The position numbers and the translations under genes are program-made. The notes beneath the pieces are model-generated. The model was not told where the DNA came from. It saw only the letters and a program-made list of their open reading frames with translations, and did no database searches. Positions 1 through 6,427 of a DNA stretch of 7,417 nucleotides are shown here, in pieces (the stretch's first letter is position 1; each line of letters begins with the position of its first letter). The stretch spans positions 1-7,417 of the forward strand of contig CANCDA010000124.1 in NCBI GenBank assembly GCA_947374705.1, in the 5' to 3' direction. This DNA is from Comamonadaceae bacterium. GTDB lineage: Bacteria; Pseudomonadota; Gammaproteobacteria; Burkholderiales; Burkholderiaceae_C.

Positions 1-1154
1 GCCGTACCGGTCAAGGTGACGAAATCCACCTCGGGATCCATTAGCAAATTCATTGCGAAATTTTGCTCACGGTTGCGCGTGGTGATGCCCCAAACGGCGT
101 TTTTGAGGTGGTTGTAGTCCTTCAAGGTCTTGAACACGGCAGAGCTGCCGCGAATCTCCGTCACGCGGGCATACAGGCTGGGCTCACCCGGTGCTTCGAA
201 GTAGATGAACTGGTTGATCATCAGACTCGGCACGATGGGGCCGGTGATGCGGTAGAAGGTGTGCGGGCCTTGCTGCCAGCTTTCCACGGTCTGCCCGTGG
301 GTCGTCCAAAAATCGACCGGCAAAGCCAGTGCACCGGAGTAGAGCAAATCGCCGTCTTCCAGCACTTTGTCGTTTTGGTAATCATCGGTCGCAAGACCCA
401 AAGCGCGGGCTTTGACGCGCATGTTGATGTCTTTGGACACCAGCACGACTTCACGCGGGGCAAACTGCTGGCGCAGCGCCTCGACGACGCCCAAAATTTG
501 ATTGTCCGCCTTGCCCTGGGGCAAGCTGGCGGGCAGGGTGTAGCTCAGCGATTGGGTTTGAAAAAAGAGCTTGCCACCGGCCTCGCGATGCCCTGTACTG
601 CCTAACTCCAATCCAAGCGCCATGTCGGCACAGGGAATACCGGCCAGTGCGTCCAGCGTGCGGCTGGTTTGGCGCGCATTGCGGGCGACTTCGGTCATGC
701 CCTTTTTGTGGCCGTCCAGTTCTTCCAGCACGATCATGGGCAGGAAGATGTCGTGCTCTTCAAAGCGGAACAAGCACATGGGGTCGTGCATCAGCACATT
801 GGTGTCCAGCACGAACAGTTTGGTGGGGCCAGTGGACTTGGTTTTCTTTGTTTTGACGCCGGTGTTTGGGCCTGCCGCAGCAGAAGGCTTCAATGCAGTG
901 GTGGCCTTGTTGCCTTGTGGTGTGGGTGCTGGGGTGAGTGTGGCAATGAGCGGGCTGGCTGCTGGCTTGACCATAGCCGACTGCACCTTGGCTTGTTGCG
1001 CCTTGGGTGGGGCGTTAAGGTTCTGCCGGGGCATCTCTGGCGGCGTCGATTTTTTGACTTGCGTCGCGGCCTTGGGTCGGCTTGGGGCTTGAACATCAAA
1101 GGCGTCTGGGCTTAGCAAGGCAGCTCGTTTGAGGGGGGCGGGAGGTAGGGGCAT
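1..1154 (-). CDS. PIN-PhoH fusion protein (PhoH2-type ATPase), N-terminal part
   Basis: Partial: 384 codons are present and the gene leaves the window at the left edge. I translated it by hand from the complement. Residues 1-110 are a low-complexity tail rich in Pro, Ala, Lys and Thr. A PIN nuclease-like domain follows at about 112-265, opening with LFVLDTNVLM. Candidate metal-binding acids are D117, E144, D217 (KADNQI) and D242 (SKDINMR). A linking segment at about 285-360 precedes the ATPase domain, and the frame ends in VTLTGT, the expected beginning of the PhoH Walker A loop; the rest of the ATPase lies outside. In characterised PhoH2 proteins this pairing gives an ATP-dependent RNA-unwinding ribonuclease in the cytoplasm; the cellular role here is inferred. 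ATG 1154 is the first start after an in-frame TGA at 1167-1169, but it has no clear ribosome site. M61 (codon starting at 974), preceded by an AAGGTG, is an alternative start that keeps the whole PIN domain. Confidence 0.9.
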   Translation of the reverse strand, partial: MPLPPAPLKRAALLSPDAFDVQAPSRPKAATQVKKSTPPEMPRQNLNAPPKAQQAKVQSAMVKPAASPLIATLTPAPTPQGNKATTALKPSAAAGPNTGVKTKKTKSTGPTKLFVLDTNVLMHDPMCLFRFEEHDIFLPMIVLEELDGHKKGMTEVARNARQTSRTLDALAGIPCADMALGLELGSTGHREAGGKLFFQTQSLSYTLPASLPQGKADNQILGVVEALRQQFAPREVVLVSKDINMRVKARALGLATDDYQNDKVLEDGDLLYSGALALPVDFWTTHGQTVESWQQGPHTFYRITGPIVPSLMINQFIYFEAPGEPSLYARVTEIRGSSAVFKTLKDYNHLKNAVWGITTRNREQNFAMNLLMDPEVDFVTLTGT

Positions 1155-1174
1155 GGGTGGGTCGTTTCAGAAAG

Positions 1175-1208
1175 AAAAAAAGCCGTCAGGGATTCCGTGA
1201 CGGCTTTT
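1175..1208 (-). terminator. Intrinsic terminator downstream of bcp
   Basis: A perfect 11-bp inverted repeat, AAAAGCCGTCA (1178-1188) and TGACGGCTTTT (1198-1208), encloses a 9-base loop. On the minus strand the stem runs into seven T's (1181 to 1175), the classic Rho-independent form. It lies about 90 bases after the bcp stop codon and so should end the Mth938/bcp transcript. On the plus strand only four T's follow, so it would be weaker in that direction. It finishes just 20 bases before the proposed start codon of the PIN-PhoH gene. Confidence 0.88.
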
Positions 1209-1300
1209 CAGGGTTGGGCGCGGTAACTGTTATCAACGGCATGGGCCCATTATGCATAGAGCCGATCCTTCGCGCACATTCAAATGGCGGGGGGCAGGCG

Positions 1301-1777
1301 CTAAGCTGCTTTTTTCAGAACTTTGACGGCCTTGAGCACTTCGTCAACATGACCGAGCACTTTGAGCCCACGCCACTCTTGCTTGAGAGTGCCGTCTGCG
1401 CCGATCAAGAAGGTGCTGCGCTCAATGCCTTTGACCTTTTTGCCGTACATGATCTTGTTTTTGACCACGCCGAACATGTGGCACATCTTTTCTTCGGTGT
1501 CCGCAATCAACTCAAACGGCAGTTCGAGCTTGGCTTTGAACTCATCGTGAGATTTCATGTTGTCACGTGAGACGCCAAACACCTGCGCCCCCGCTTTGAC
1601 GAAATCTTTGTATTTGTCCCGAAACAGCATGGCTTCTGTGGTGCAGCCAGGCGTATTGTCTTTGGGATAGAAGTACAAAACGACCGTTTGACCGTTGTGT
1701 GAGGTGTTCGAAACCTTAACGCCACTGGTAGCATTAGCTTCGAATTCCGGGAGGAGTTTATTGACAACGATCGCCAT
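1301..1777 (-). CDS. bcp: Thioredoxin-dependent thiol peroxidase, Bcp/PrxQ peroxiredoxin
   Basis: A 158-residue AhpC/TSA-fold peroxiredoxin of the usual Bcp length. Such cytoplasmic enzymes reduce hydrogen and organic peroxides and are recycled by thioredoxin. The active site is FYPKDNTPGCTTEA with the peroxidatic cysteine at C45; T42 and P43 precede it and the conserved Arg is probably R121 in the IERSTFLI segment. The resolving cysteine expected five residues on (C50 in E. coli Bcp) is methionine here. The only other cysteine is C99 (KMCHMFG), which matches a non-resolving cysteine of the E. coli enzyme. It may therefore work as a 1-Cys type or use an external thiol. ATG 1777 is preceded by GAAGG (1785-1781), which supports this start. 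It lies 133 bases after the Mth938 gene on the same strand and is followed by a strong terminator. Family assignment is firm; the recycling route is inference. Confidence 0.96.
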   Translation of the reverse strand: MAIVVNKLLPEFEANATSGVKVSNTSHNGQTVVLYFYPKDNTPGCTTEAMLFRDKYKDFVKAGAQVFGVSRDNMKSHDEFKAKLELPFELIADTEEKMCHMFGVVKNKIMYGKKVKGIERSTFLIGADGTLKQEWRGLKVLGHVDEVLKAVKVLKKAA

Positions 1778-1794
1778 ATGCCTTCAATCTTGGG

Positions 1795-1901
1795 TGACAA
1801 ACTATGTCATTGACAGTCAAAAACACTTGGGTAGTGACAGGATCACCAAGCGAATGTTGACATTAACCTAGTATTTTACCTTGAAAACACGAATTTTGAC
1901 A
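1795..1901. repeat. Cluster of TGACA motifs upstream of bcp
   Basis: TGACA occurs on the plus strand at 1795, 1811, 1835, 1858 and 1897, and its complement TGTCA at 1805. The copies at 1805 and 1811 form a perfect inverted repeat TGTCA-T-TGACA (1805-1815). A second, looser inverted pair GTGA/TCAC spans 1834-1846. Six copies of a 5-mer in about 107 bases is more than chance would give in sequence of this composition. The position, between the candidate bcp promoter and its start codon, suggests a regulator site, but I do not recognise the motif as a known operator. Confidence 0.3.
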
Positions 1902-1902
1902 G
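1873..1902 (-). promoter_or_regulatory. Possible sigma70 promoter for bcp
   Basis: On the minus strand CTGTCA (1902-1897, four of six matches to the -35 consensus) is followed after 18 bases by TAAAAT (1878-1873, five of six matches to the -10 consensus). It sits just after the Mth938 stop codon and would start transcription roughly 90 bases before the bcp ATG. Judged by eye only; bcp could also be read from the Mth938 promoter. Confidence 0.35.
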
Positions 1903-1910
1903 AGCACGGA

Positions 1911-2285
1911 CTACGGGGTTTCCATGAGTAAAGCGGCCACGACATGGCGGCCTTCACCCGCCAGGATGTTGTAGGTGCGACAAGCCGCTGCCGTGTCCAT
2001 GGTCTCGATGCCGATGCGTCGGCTTGCCAGCTTGGCCAGCCACGCGGGTTGCGGGAAATGCAAGCGCAGGCCACTGCCAAACAGGATGAGCTCGGGCGCC
2101 AGATCGGCCAACTGGTCAAAGTGCGTCTGGCTTAAATCGCTAAAACGAGTGCAAGCCCAGTCAAACCGCTCACCCCGCGAGCCCACCACCAAGCTGGTGG
2201 TCATTTTTTCTCCATTCAGCGCAATCCAGCCCGAGCCGTAGCCGGTAATGGATTGAACATCGAATTTGTCAGGCTGTAATTTCAT
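1911..2285 (-). CDS. Mth938-domain (DUF498) protein
   Basis: A 124-residue protein of the Mth938/DUF498 family, full length for that family. Recognisable conserved parts are ITGYGSGWIALNG (about 13-25), ELILFGSGLRLHFP (65-78) and the signature GIETMDTAAACRTYNILAGEGRHV (about 92-115). There is no signal peptide or membrane segment, so it should be cytoplasmic. Bacterial members have no established reaction; the mitochondrial relative NDUFAF3 is a complex I assembly factor, a distant hint only. I chose ATG 2285 over the in-frame TTG at 2309: a TATAAT box at 2315-2310 would put the transcript start near 2303, downstream of that TTG. No good Shine-Dalgarno precedes 2285, so the message may be nearly leaderless. 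It diverges from alaA and precedes bcp on the same strand. Confidence 0.88.
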   Translation of the reverse strand: MKLQPDKFDVQSITGYGSGWIALNGEKMTTSLVVGSRGERFDWACTRFSDLSQTHFDQLADLAPELILFGSGLRLHFPQPAWLAKLASRRIGIETMDTAAACRTYNILAGEGRHVVAALLMETP

Positions 2286-2309
2286 GATGTAAGGCGGAAC
2301 TGTGGTCAA

Positions 2310-2315
2310 ATTATA
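2310..2315 (-). promoter_or_regulatory. -10 box for the Mth938 gene
   Basis: The minus strand reads TATAAT, an exact sigma70 -10 consensus, 25 bases before the chosen ATG. The -35 position at 17-18 bases spacing (GGTGGG or AGGTGG on the minus strand) is poor, so an activator or a weak promoter is possible. The region also holds the 5' end of the divergent alaA gene. Confidence 0.45.
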
Positions 2316-2341
2316 GGTTTCGCCGAGTGCGACCCACCTTC

Positions 2342-2353
2342 GGAGTGATTTTG
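2342..2353 (+). promoter_or_regulatory. Ribosome binding site and TTG start of alaA
   Basis: GGAG (2342-2345) stands five bases before TTG (2351-2353), good Shine-Dalgarno spacing. The protein from this TTG begins MRTIQKSAKLANVCYDIRGP, which matches where AlaA-family proteins start (E. coli AlaA begins MSPIEKSSKLENVCYDIRGP). The upstream GTG at 2327 would add eight residues with no counterpart and has no ribosome site; the GTG at 2345 lies inside the GGAG. Confidence 0.75.
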
Positions 2354-3580
2354 AGAACGATTCAAAAATCGGCCAAATTGGCCAACGTCTGTTACGACAT
2401 CCGCGGCCCCGTCATGGAGCGGGCCAAGCAGATGGAGGAAGAAGGCCACACCATCATCAAGCTCAACATTGGCAACTTGGCCGTGTTTGGTTTCGATGCG
2501 CCTGAAGAAATCCGCCAGGACATGATACGTAATCTACCCAATGCGGCGGCGTATTCGGACAGCAAGGGCATATTTGTTGCCCGCAAAGCCGTCATGCAGT
2601 ACACGCAAGAGCAAGGCATCAAAGGTGTTTCTCTAGACGACATTTACCTCGGTAACGGCGCCAGCGAATTGATTGTCATGGCCACCAACGGCTTGCTCAA
2701 TGACGGCGACGAAATGCTGTTGCCCGCGCCCGACTATCCGCTGTGGACAGCGGCGGTCAGCCTCTCAGGCGGCACGCCTGTGCACTACATGTGCGACGAG
2801 TCCAATGGCTGGATGCCCGACCTGGACGACATCCGCGCCAAGATCACACCCAAAACCAAAGGCATCGTGGTCATCAACCCCAACAACCCGACGGGCGCGC
2901 TGTACTCAGACGCCTTGCTCAAAGGCATTGTTGCGATTGCCCGTGAGCATGGCTTGGTCATCATGGCCGACGAGGTGTATGACAAGGTGCTGTACGACGG
3001 CGTTACCCACACCGCTCTGGGCAGCTTGTCGGACGACGTGTTGACCCTCACCTTCAACTCGCTGAGCAAGAGCTACCGCTCCTGTGGTTACCGCGCGGGC
3101 TGGTTGGTGGTGTCGGGTGACAAAAAATCGGCCAAAGACTACATTGAGGGGCTCAATATGTTGTCCTCGATGCGCTTGTGCGCTAACGTGCCTGGCCAGT
3201 GGGCGATTCAAACCGCGTTGGGCGGCTACCAGACGATCAATGATCTTGTCGGTGAAGGCGGGCGTTTGCGCCGCCAGCGTGACGTGGCCTATGAGTTGAT
3301 CACCGCCATTCCCGGTGTGAGCTGCGCCAAACCCAGCGCAGGCTTGTACATGTTCCCCAAGCTCGACCCCGCTATCTACCCGATTGAAGATGACCAGGCC
3401 TTTGTGCTGGAAATGCTGCAAGAAACGCGGGTGCTCTTGGTGCAAGGCACGGGCTTCAATTGGCCCCAGCCCGATCACTTCCGCATTGTTTTCTTGCCGC
3501 ATGAAGACGACCTGCGCGAAGCCATAGGCCGCGTGGCCAAGTTTCTTGAGCAGTATCGCAAGCGCCACGCACGCGCCTGA
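2351..3580 (+). CDS. alaA: Glutamate-pyruvate aminotransferase AlaA
   Basis: A 409-residue class I/II (fold type I) PLP-dependent aminotransferase, close in length to the 405 residues of E. coli AlaA and similar along its whole length. It interconverts pyruvate plus glutamate with alanine plus 2-oxoglutarate in the cytoplasm. Visible landmarks: YDIRGPV and KLNIGN near the N-terminus, PAPDYPLWTAAVSLSGG, VINPNNPTGA (Asn about 179), ADEVYDK (Asp about 207, Tyr about 210), SLSKSYR with the Schiff-base lysine at about K240, and YRAGW with the PLP-phosphate arginine. The C-terminal HFRIVFLP should hold the arginine that binds the substrate carboxylate. Start is TTG 2351 (GGAG five bases upstream). 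It leads the plus-strand gene train, 37 bases before hom with no terminator between them, so it is probably co-transcribed with threonine synthesis genes. AlaC or another transaminase is less likely given the AlaA-like N-terminus. Confidence 0.95.
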   Translation: MRTIQKSAKLANVCYDIRGPVMERAKQMEEEGHTIIKLNIGNLAVFGFDAPEEIRQDMIRNLPNAAAYSDSKGIFVARKAVMQYTQEQGIKGVSLDDIYLGNGASELIVMATNGLLNDGDEMLLPAPDYPLWTAAVSLSGGTPVHYMCDESNGWMPDLDDIRAKITPKTKGIVVINPNNPTGALYSDALLKGIVAIAREHGLVIMADEVYDKVLYDGVTHTALGSLSDDVLTLTFNSLSKSYRSCGYRAGWLVVSGDKKSAKDYIEGLNMLSSMRLCANVPGQWAIQTALGGYQTINDLVGEGGRLRRQRDVAYELITAIPGVSCAKPSAGLYMFPKLDPAIYPIEDDQAFVLEMLQETRVLLVQGTGFNWPQPDHFRIVFLPHEDDLREAIGRVAKFLEQYRKRHARA

Positions 3581-3617
3581 TGGGCGTTGAAATGAAAAGT
3601 TTGAAATTTAGGAAATC

Positions 3618-4964
3618 ATGAAAGCAATTCAAGTCGGCCTACTGGGCATTGGCACCGTGGGCTCGGGCACCTTTAACGTGCTCCAGCGCAACCAGGAAGA
3701 AATCAAACGCCGCGCCGGGCGTGGCATCGAAATCACCATGGTGGCCGATCTGGACACCGCCCGCGCTCAGGCCGCAGTAGGCGCAGGCGTGCAAGTCGTG
3801 GCTGATGCACGCGCCGTCATCGCCAACCCGGATATCGACATCGTCATCGAGCTGATCGGCGGCTACGGCATCGCCAAGCAACTCGTGCTCGAAGCCATTG
3901 AGGCGGGCAAGCACGTCGTCACCGCCAACAAGGCGCTGCTGGCCGTGCACGGCACCGAGATTTTTGCCGCCGCGCACCGCAAAGGCGTGATGGTGGCCTT
4001 TGAGGCCGCCGTGGCGGGGGGTATTCCCATCATCAAGGCCCTGCGTGAGGGTTTGACGGCCAACCGCATTCAGTGGCTGGCCGGCATCATCAACGGCACC
4101 ACCAATTTCATCTTGTCCGAGATGCGTGACAAAGGACTGGACTTCGGCACCGTGCTCAAACAAGCGCAAGCCCTGGGCTATGCCGAGGCCGACCCCACCT
4201 TTGACATCGAAGGCGTGGACGCCGCGCACAAAGTCACCCTCATGTCGGCGATTGCCTTTGGCATCCCCGTGCAGTTTGACAAAGCCTATGTGGAAGGCAT
4301 CACCCAACTGGGCGCGCAAGACATCAAATACGCTGAGCAACTGGGCTACCGCATCAAGCTGCTGGGCATTGCCAAACGTCGGCAAGCCGACGTGGCCAAA
4401 GGCATGGCCGACGGCATCGAGCTGCGTGTGCACCCCAGCCTGGTGCCCGCCAAGCGCTTGATTGCCAATGTCGAAGGCGCGATGAACGCTGTGATGGTGC
4501 ATGGCGACGCCGTGGGCACCACGCTCTATTACGGCAAGGGCGCGGGCAGCGAGCCCACCGCCAGCGCGGTGATTGCCGACCTGGTGGACATCACCCGCCT
4601 GCACACCGCAGACGCCGCCCAGCGCGTGCCCCACCTCGCCTTCCAGCCCGACGCCATGAGTGATCTGCGCGTGCTGCCCATGAGCGAAGTGGTGACGAGC
4701 TATTACCTGCGCCTGAGCGTGTCAGACCAGCCCGGCGTGCTGGCCCAAGTCACCGGCATTTTGGCGGCGCTTGGCATCAGCATCGACGCGGTCTTGCAAC
4801 GCGAAGCTGACGAAGTGGGCGGCGAGGGTGCTACCGCCACCGACCTCATCATTCTGACCCATGACACCGTGGAAGGCATCATGAACCAGGCGCTCACCCA
4901 GATGCAGGCGCTACCCACCGTGCTGGCGCCCATCGTGCGCATTCGCAAGGAAGAGTTGGTCTGA
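3618..4964 (+). CDS. hom: Homoserine dehydrogenase (monofunctional, with ACT domain)
   Basis: Catalyses NAD(P)H-dependent reduction of L-aspartate 4-semialdehyde to L-homoserine, the branch to threonine and methionine. The 448 residues form the usual monofunctional enzyme: an N-terminal Rossmann domain with GLLGIGTVGSG (7-17), then VTANKALL with the conserved K105, then the catalytic domain with FEAAVAGGIPII (128-139), INGTTNFIL (158-166) and the substrate segment around E198, D201 and K205, which match the catalytic Asp and Lys of yeast homoserine dehydrogenase. A C-terminal ACT domain (about 362-440, beginning YYLRLSVSDQPGVLAQVTGI) suggests feedback control, usually by threonine. ATG 3618 is preceded by AGGA at 3610-3613, a good ribosome site. 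No aspartokinase domain is fused, unlike ThrA of E. coli. Its TGA stop shares one base with the thrC ATG, so the two are very probably translationally coupled. Confidence 0.98.
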   Translation: MKAIQVGLLGIGTVGSGTFNVLQRNQEEIKRRAGRGIEITMVADLDTARAQAAVGAGVQVVADARAVIANPDIDIVIELIGGYGIAKQLVLEAIEAGKHVVTANKALLAVHGTEIFAAAHRKGVMVAFEAAVAGGIPIIKALREGLTANRIQWLAGIINGTTNFILSEMRDKGLDFGTVLKQAQALGYAEADPTFDIEGVDAAHKVTLMSAIAFGIPVQFDKAYVEGITQLGAQDIKYAEQLGYRIKLLGIAKRRQADVAKGMADGIELRVHPSLVPAKRLIANVEGAMNAVMVHGDAVGTTLYYGKGAGSEPTASAVIADLVDITRLHTADAAQRVPHLAFQPDAMSDLRVLPMSEVVTSYYLRLSVSDQPGVLAQVTGILAALGISIDAVLQREADEVGGEGATATDLIILTHDTVEGIMNQALTQMQALPTVLAPIVRIRKEELV

Positions 4965-6427
4965 TGAAGGACCTGAGCACACGTGCGGCCTCCAACGACA
5001 AGTCAGACCGCAAACGCTTCTGCGAAATCCTGCTCGAAGGCCTGGCCCCCGATGGCGGCCTGTACTTGCCTGAGAGCTATCCGCAGGTCGATGCAGCCAC
5101 GCTCTCCAAATGGCGCGGCCTGTCTTACGCTGATCTGGCGTTTGAAGTCTTGTCGCTCTACATCGACGACATTCCTGCGGCTGACTTGAAGGCGATTTGC
5201 CGCAAGACCTATACCGCAGAAGTGTTTGGTACGGCTGAGATCGTGCCGCTCAAAAAATTGCAAGATGGTCTGTACCTCGAAGCCCTGTCCAACGGCCCCA
5301 CGCTGGCCTTCAAAGACATGGCCATGCAGTTGCTGGGAAATTTGTTTGAATACGAGCTGGCACGCCGTGGTGAAGAGCTCAACATCCTGGGTGCAACCAG
5401 CGGCGACACCGGCAGCGCGGCCGAATACGCCATGCGCGGCAAGCAAGGCGTGCGCGTCTTCATGACCAGCCCCTATGGCCGCATGAGCCCCTTCCAGCAG
5501 GCTCAGATGTTCAGCCTGCAAGACGCCAACATCCACAACCTCGCGGTCAAAGGTGTGTTTGACGATTGCCAGGACATGGTCAAGGCAGTGTCCAACGATT
5601 TGGCCTTCAAGCGACAGTACAAAATCGGCACGGTGAATTCGATCAACTGGGCGCGATTGATGGCCCAAGTGGTTTACTACTTTGCGGGCTACTTTCAAGC
5701 CACGAAAAACAGCCCCCACCCCAACCCTCCCCCAGCGGGGGAGGGAGAAACTCAGAAAGTCAGTTTCAGCGTTCCCTCCGGCAACTTCGGCAACGTCTGC
5801 GCTGGCCATGTGGCGCGCATGATGGGTTTGCCGATTGACCATTTGGTGGTGGCCACCAATGAGAACGATGTGCTGGACGAGTTCTTCCGCACCGGCGTGT
5901 ACCGCGTGCGCGGGAGTGCCGACACGCATGAGACTTCCAGCCCGTCGATGGACATCTCCAAAGCCTCCAACTTCGAGCGTTTTGTATTTGATCTGCTGGG
6001 CCGTGATGGCGAGAAAACGCGCAGCCTGTTTCACGACCAACTCAACGCCACAGGCCGGTTTGATTTGAGCGCCGACCCCGCTTTTGCCCAGGCCGCTCAA
6101 GCCTACGGCTTCGTCAGCGGCAAGAGCACCCACGCCGACCGCTTGGCCACCATCCGCGACACGCACCAGCGTTTCGGCGTGATGATCGACACCCACACGG
6201 CCGATGGCCTGAAGGTGGCGCGTGAGCACCTCACACCCGGTGTGTCCATGATCGTGTTGGAGACCGCTTTGCCCATCAAATTCGCCGAAACGATTGTGGA
6301 GGCGCTGGGCTGCGAGCCGGACAGGCCCGCTAAATTCATCGGCATTGAAGCCCTGCCCAAACGGGTGCAGGTGATGGACGCTGACGTGCAGGCGGTCAAG
6401 GCCTATATCACCCAGCATTGCGCATGA
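4964..6427 (+). CDS. thrC: Threonine synthase, with an in-frame repeat-derived insert
   Basis: PLP enzyme (fold type II) that converts O-phospho-L-homoserine to L-threonine and phosphate. It is the long ThrC class shared by Proteobacteria and yeast, 487 residues. Landmarks: N-terminal domain with EGLAPDGGLYLPE (25-37); LAFKDMAMQ with the Schiff-base lysine K117; ATSGDTGSAA (144-153); FDDCQDMVKA (199-208); SINWARLMAQ (226-235); the PLP-phosphate loop PSGNFGN (271-277); and VATNENDVLDEFF. Residues about 250-262 (SPHPNPPPAGEGE) look foreign: relatives I recall pass from the ATK segment almost directly to KVSFSVPSGNFGN. Without the insert the protein would be near 474 residues, a typical length. 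The frame is intact on both sides and all active-site motifs are present, so the enzyme is probably functional. ATG 4964 overlaps the hom stop by one base; an AAGGAAG lies about 13 bases upstream, rather far, so coupling probably helps initiation. It overlaps mobB by four bases. Confidence 0.97.
   Translation: MKDLSTRAASNDKSDRKRFCEILLEGLAPDGGLYLPESYPQVDAATLSKWRGLSYADLAFEVLSLYIDDIPAADLKAICRKTYTAEVFGTAEIVPLKKLQDGLYLEALSNGPTLAFKDMAMQLLGNLFEYELARRGEELNILGATSGDTGSAAEYAMRGKQGVRVFMTSPYGRMSPFQQAQMFSLQDANIHNLAVKGVFDDCQDMVKAVSNDLAFKRQYKIGTVNSINWARLMAQVVYYFAGYFQATKNSPHPNPPPAGEGETQKVSFSVPSGNFGNVCAGHVARMMGLPIDHLVVATNENDVLDEFFRTGVYRVRGSADTHETSSPSMDISKASNFERFVFDLLGRDGEKTRSLFHDQLNATGRFDLSADPAFAQAAQAYGFVSGKSTHADRLATIRDTHQRFGVMIDTHTADGLKVAREHLTPGVSMIVLETALPIKFAETIVEALGCEPDRPAKFIGIEALPKRVQVMDADVQAVKAYITQHCA
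5711..5749. repeat. Palindromic repeat-like insert inside thrC
   Basis: Bases 5725-5745 form a perfect hairpin: CCCTCCCCC, loop AGC, GGGGGAGGG. The left flank (CCCCCACCCCAA) and right flank (GAGAAA) complete a unit that reads in frame as SPHPNPPPAGEGE. This strongly resembles the C-rich/G-rich dispersed palindromes found between genes in many Beta- and Gammaproteobacteria, whose translation gives peptides such as PHPNPLPxGEGE. The unit is 13 codons, so the reading frame survives. There is no T-run after the hairpin, so it is not a terminator. The insert limits are estimated from recalled relatives and may be off by one or two codons. Confidence 0.75.

Noticed and set aside
63..605. Open frame of 180 codons on the plus strand
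   Set aside because: It lies opposite the PIN-PhoH coding sequence, which has clear PIN-domain motifs in its own frame; the plus-strand reading has none.
1241..1250. Perfect 10-bp palindrome ATGGGCCCAT after bcp
   Set aside because: Isolated, without a second copy, promoter context or T-run; palindromes of this length occur by chance.
2286..2309. TTG 2309 as the start of the Mth938 gene
   Set aside because: It lies next to the TATAAT box and probably upstream of the transcript start, and adds residues not expected at the N-terminus of this family.
3581..3617. Independent promoter for hom in the 37-base gap
   Set aside because: AT-rich with TTGAAA-like words, but no -35/-10 pair at 16-18 bases spacing; read-through from alaA is the simpler explanation.
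3639..4634. Long open frame of 331 codons antisense to hom
   Set aside because: Same codon-bias effect; the product is rich in His and Gly with no family resemblance, and hom on the plus strand is certain.
5725..5745. Hairpin in thrC read as a transcription terminator
   Set aside because: No T-run follows on either strand and the coding frame continues intact through it into the PLP-phosphate loop.
5003..6418. Long open frame of 471 codons antisense to thrC
   Set aside because: It mirrors a strongly supported gene whose GC-biased third positions suppress stops on the opposite strand. Its translation shows no recognisable motif and even includes the reverse reading of the palindromic insert.
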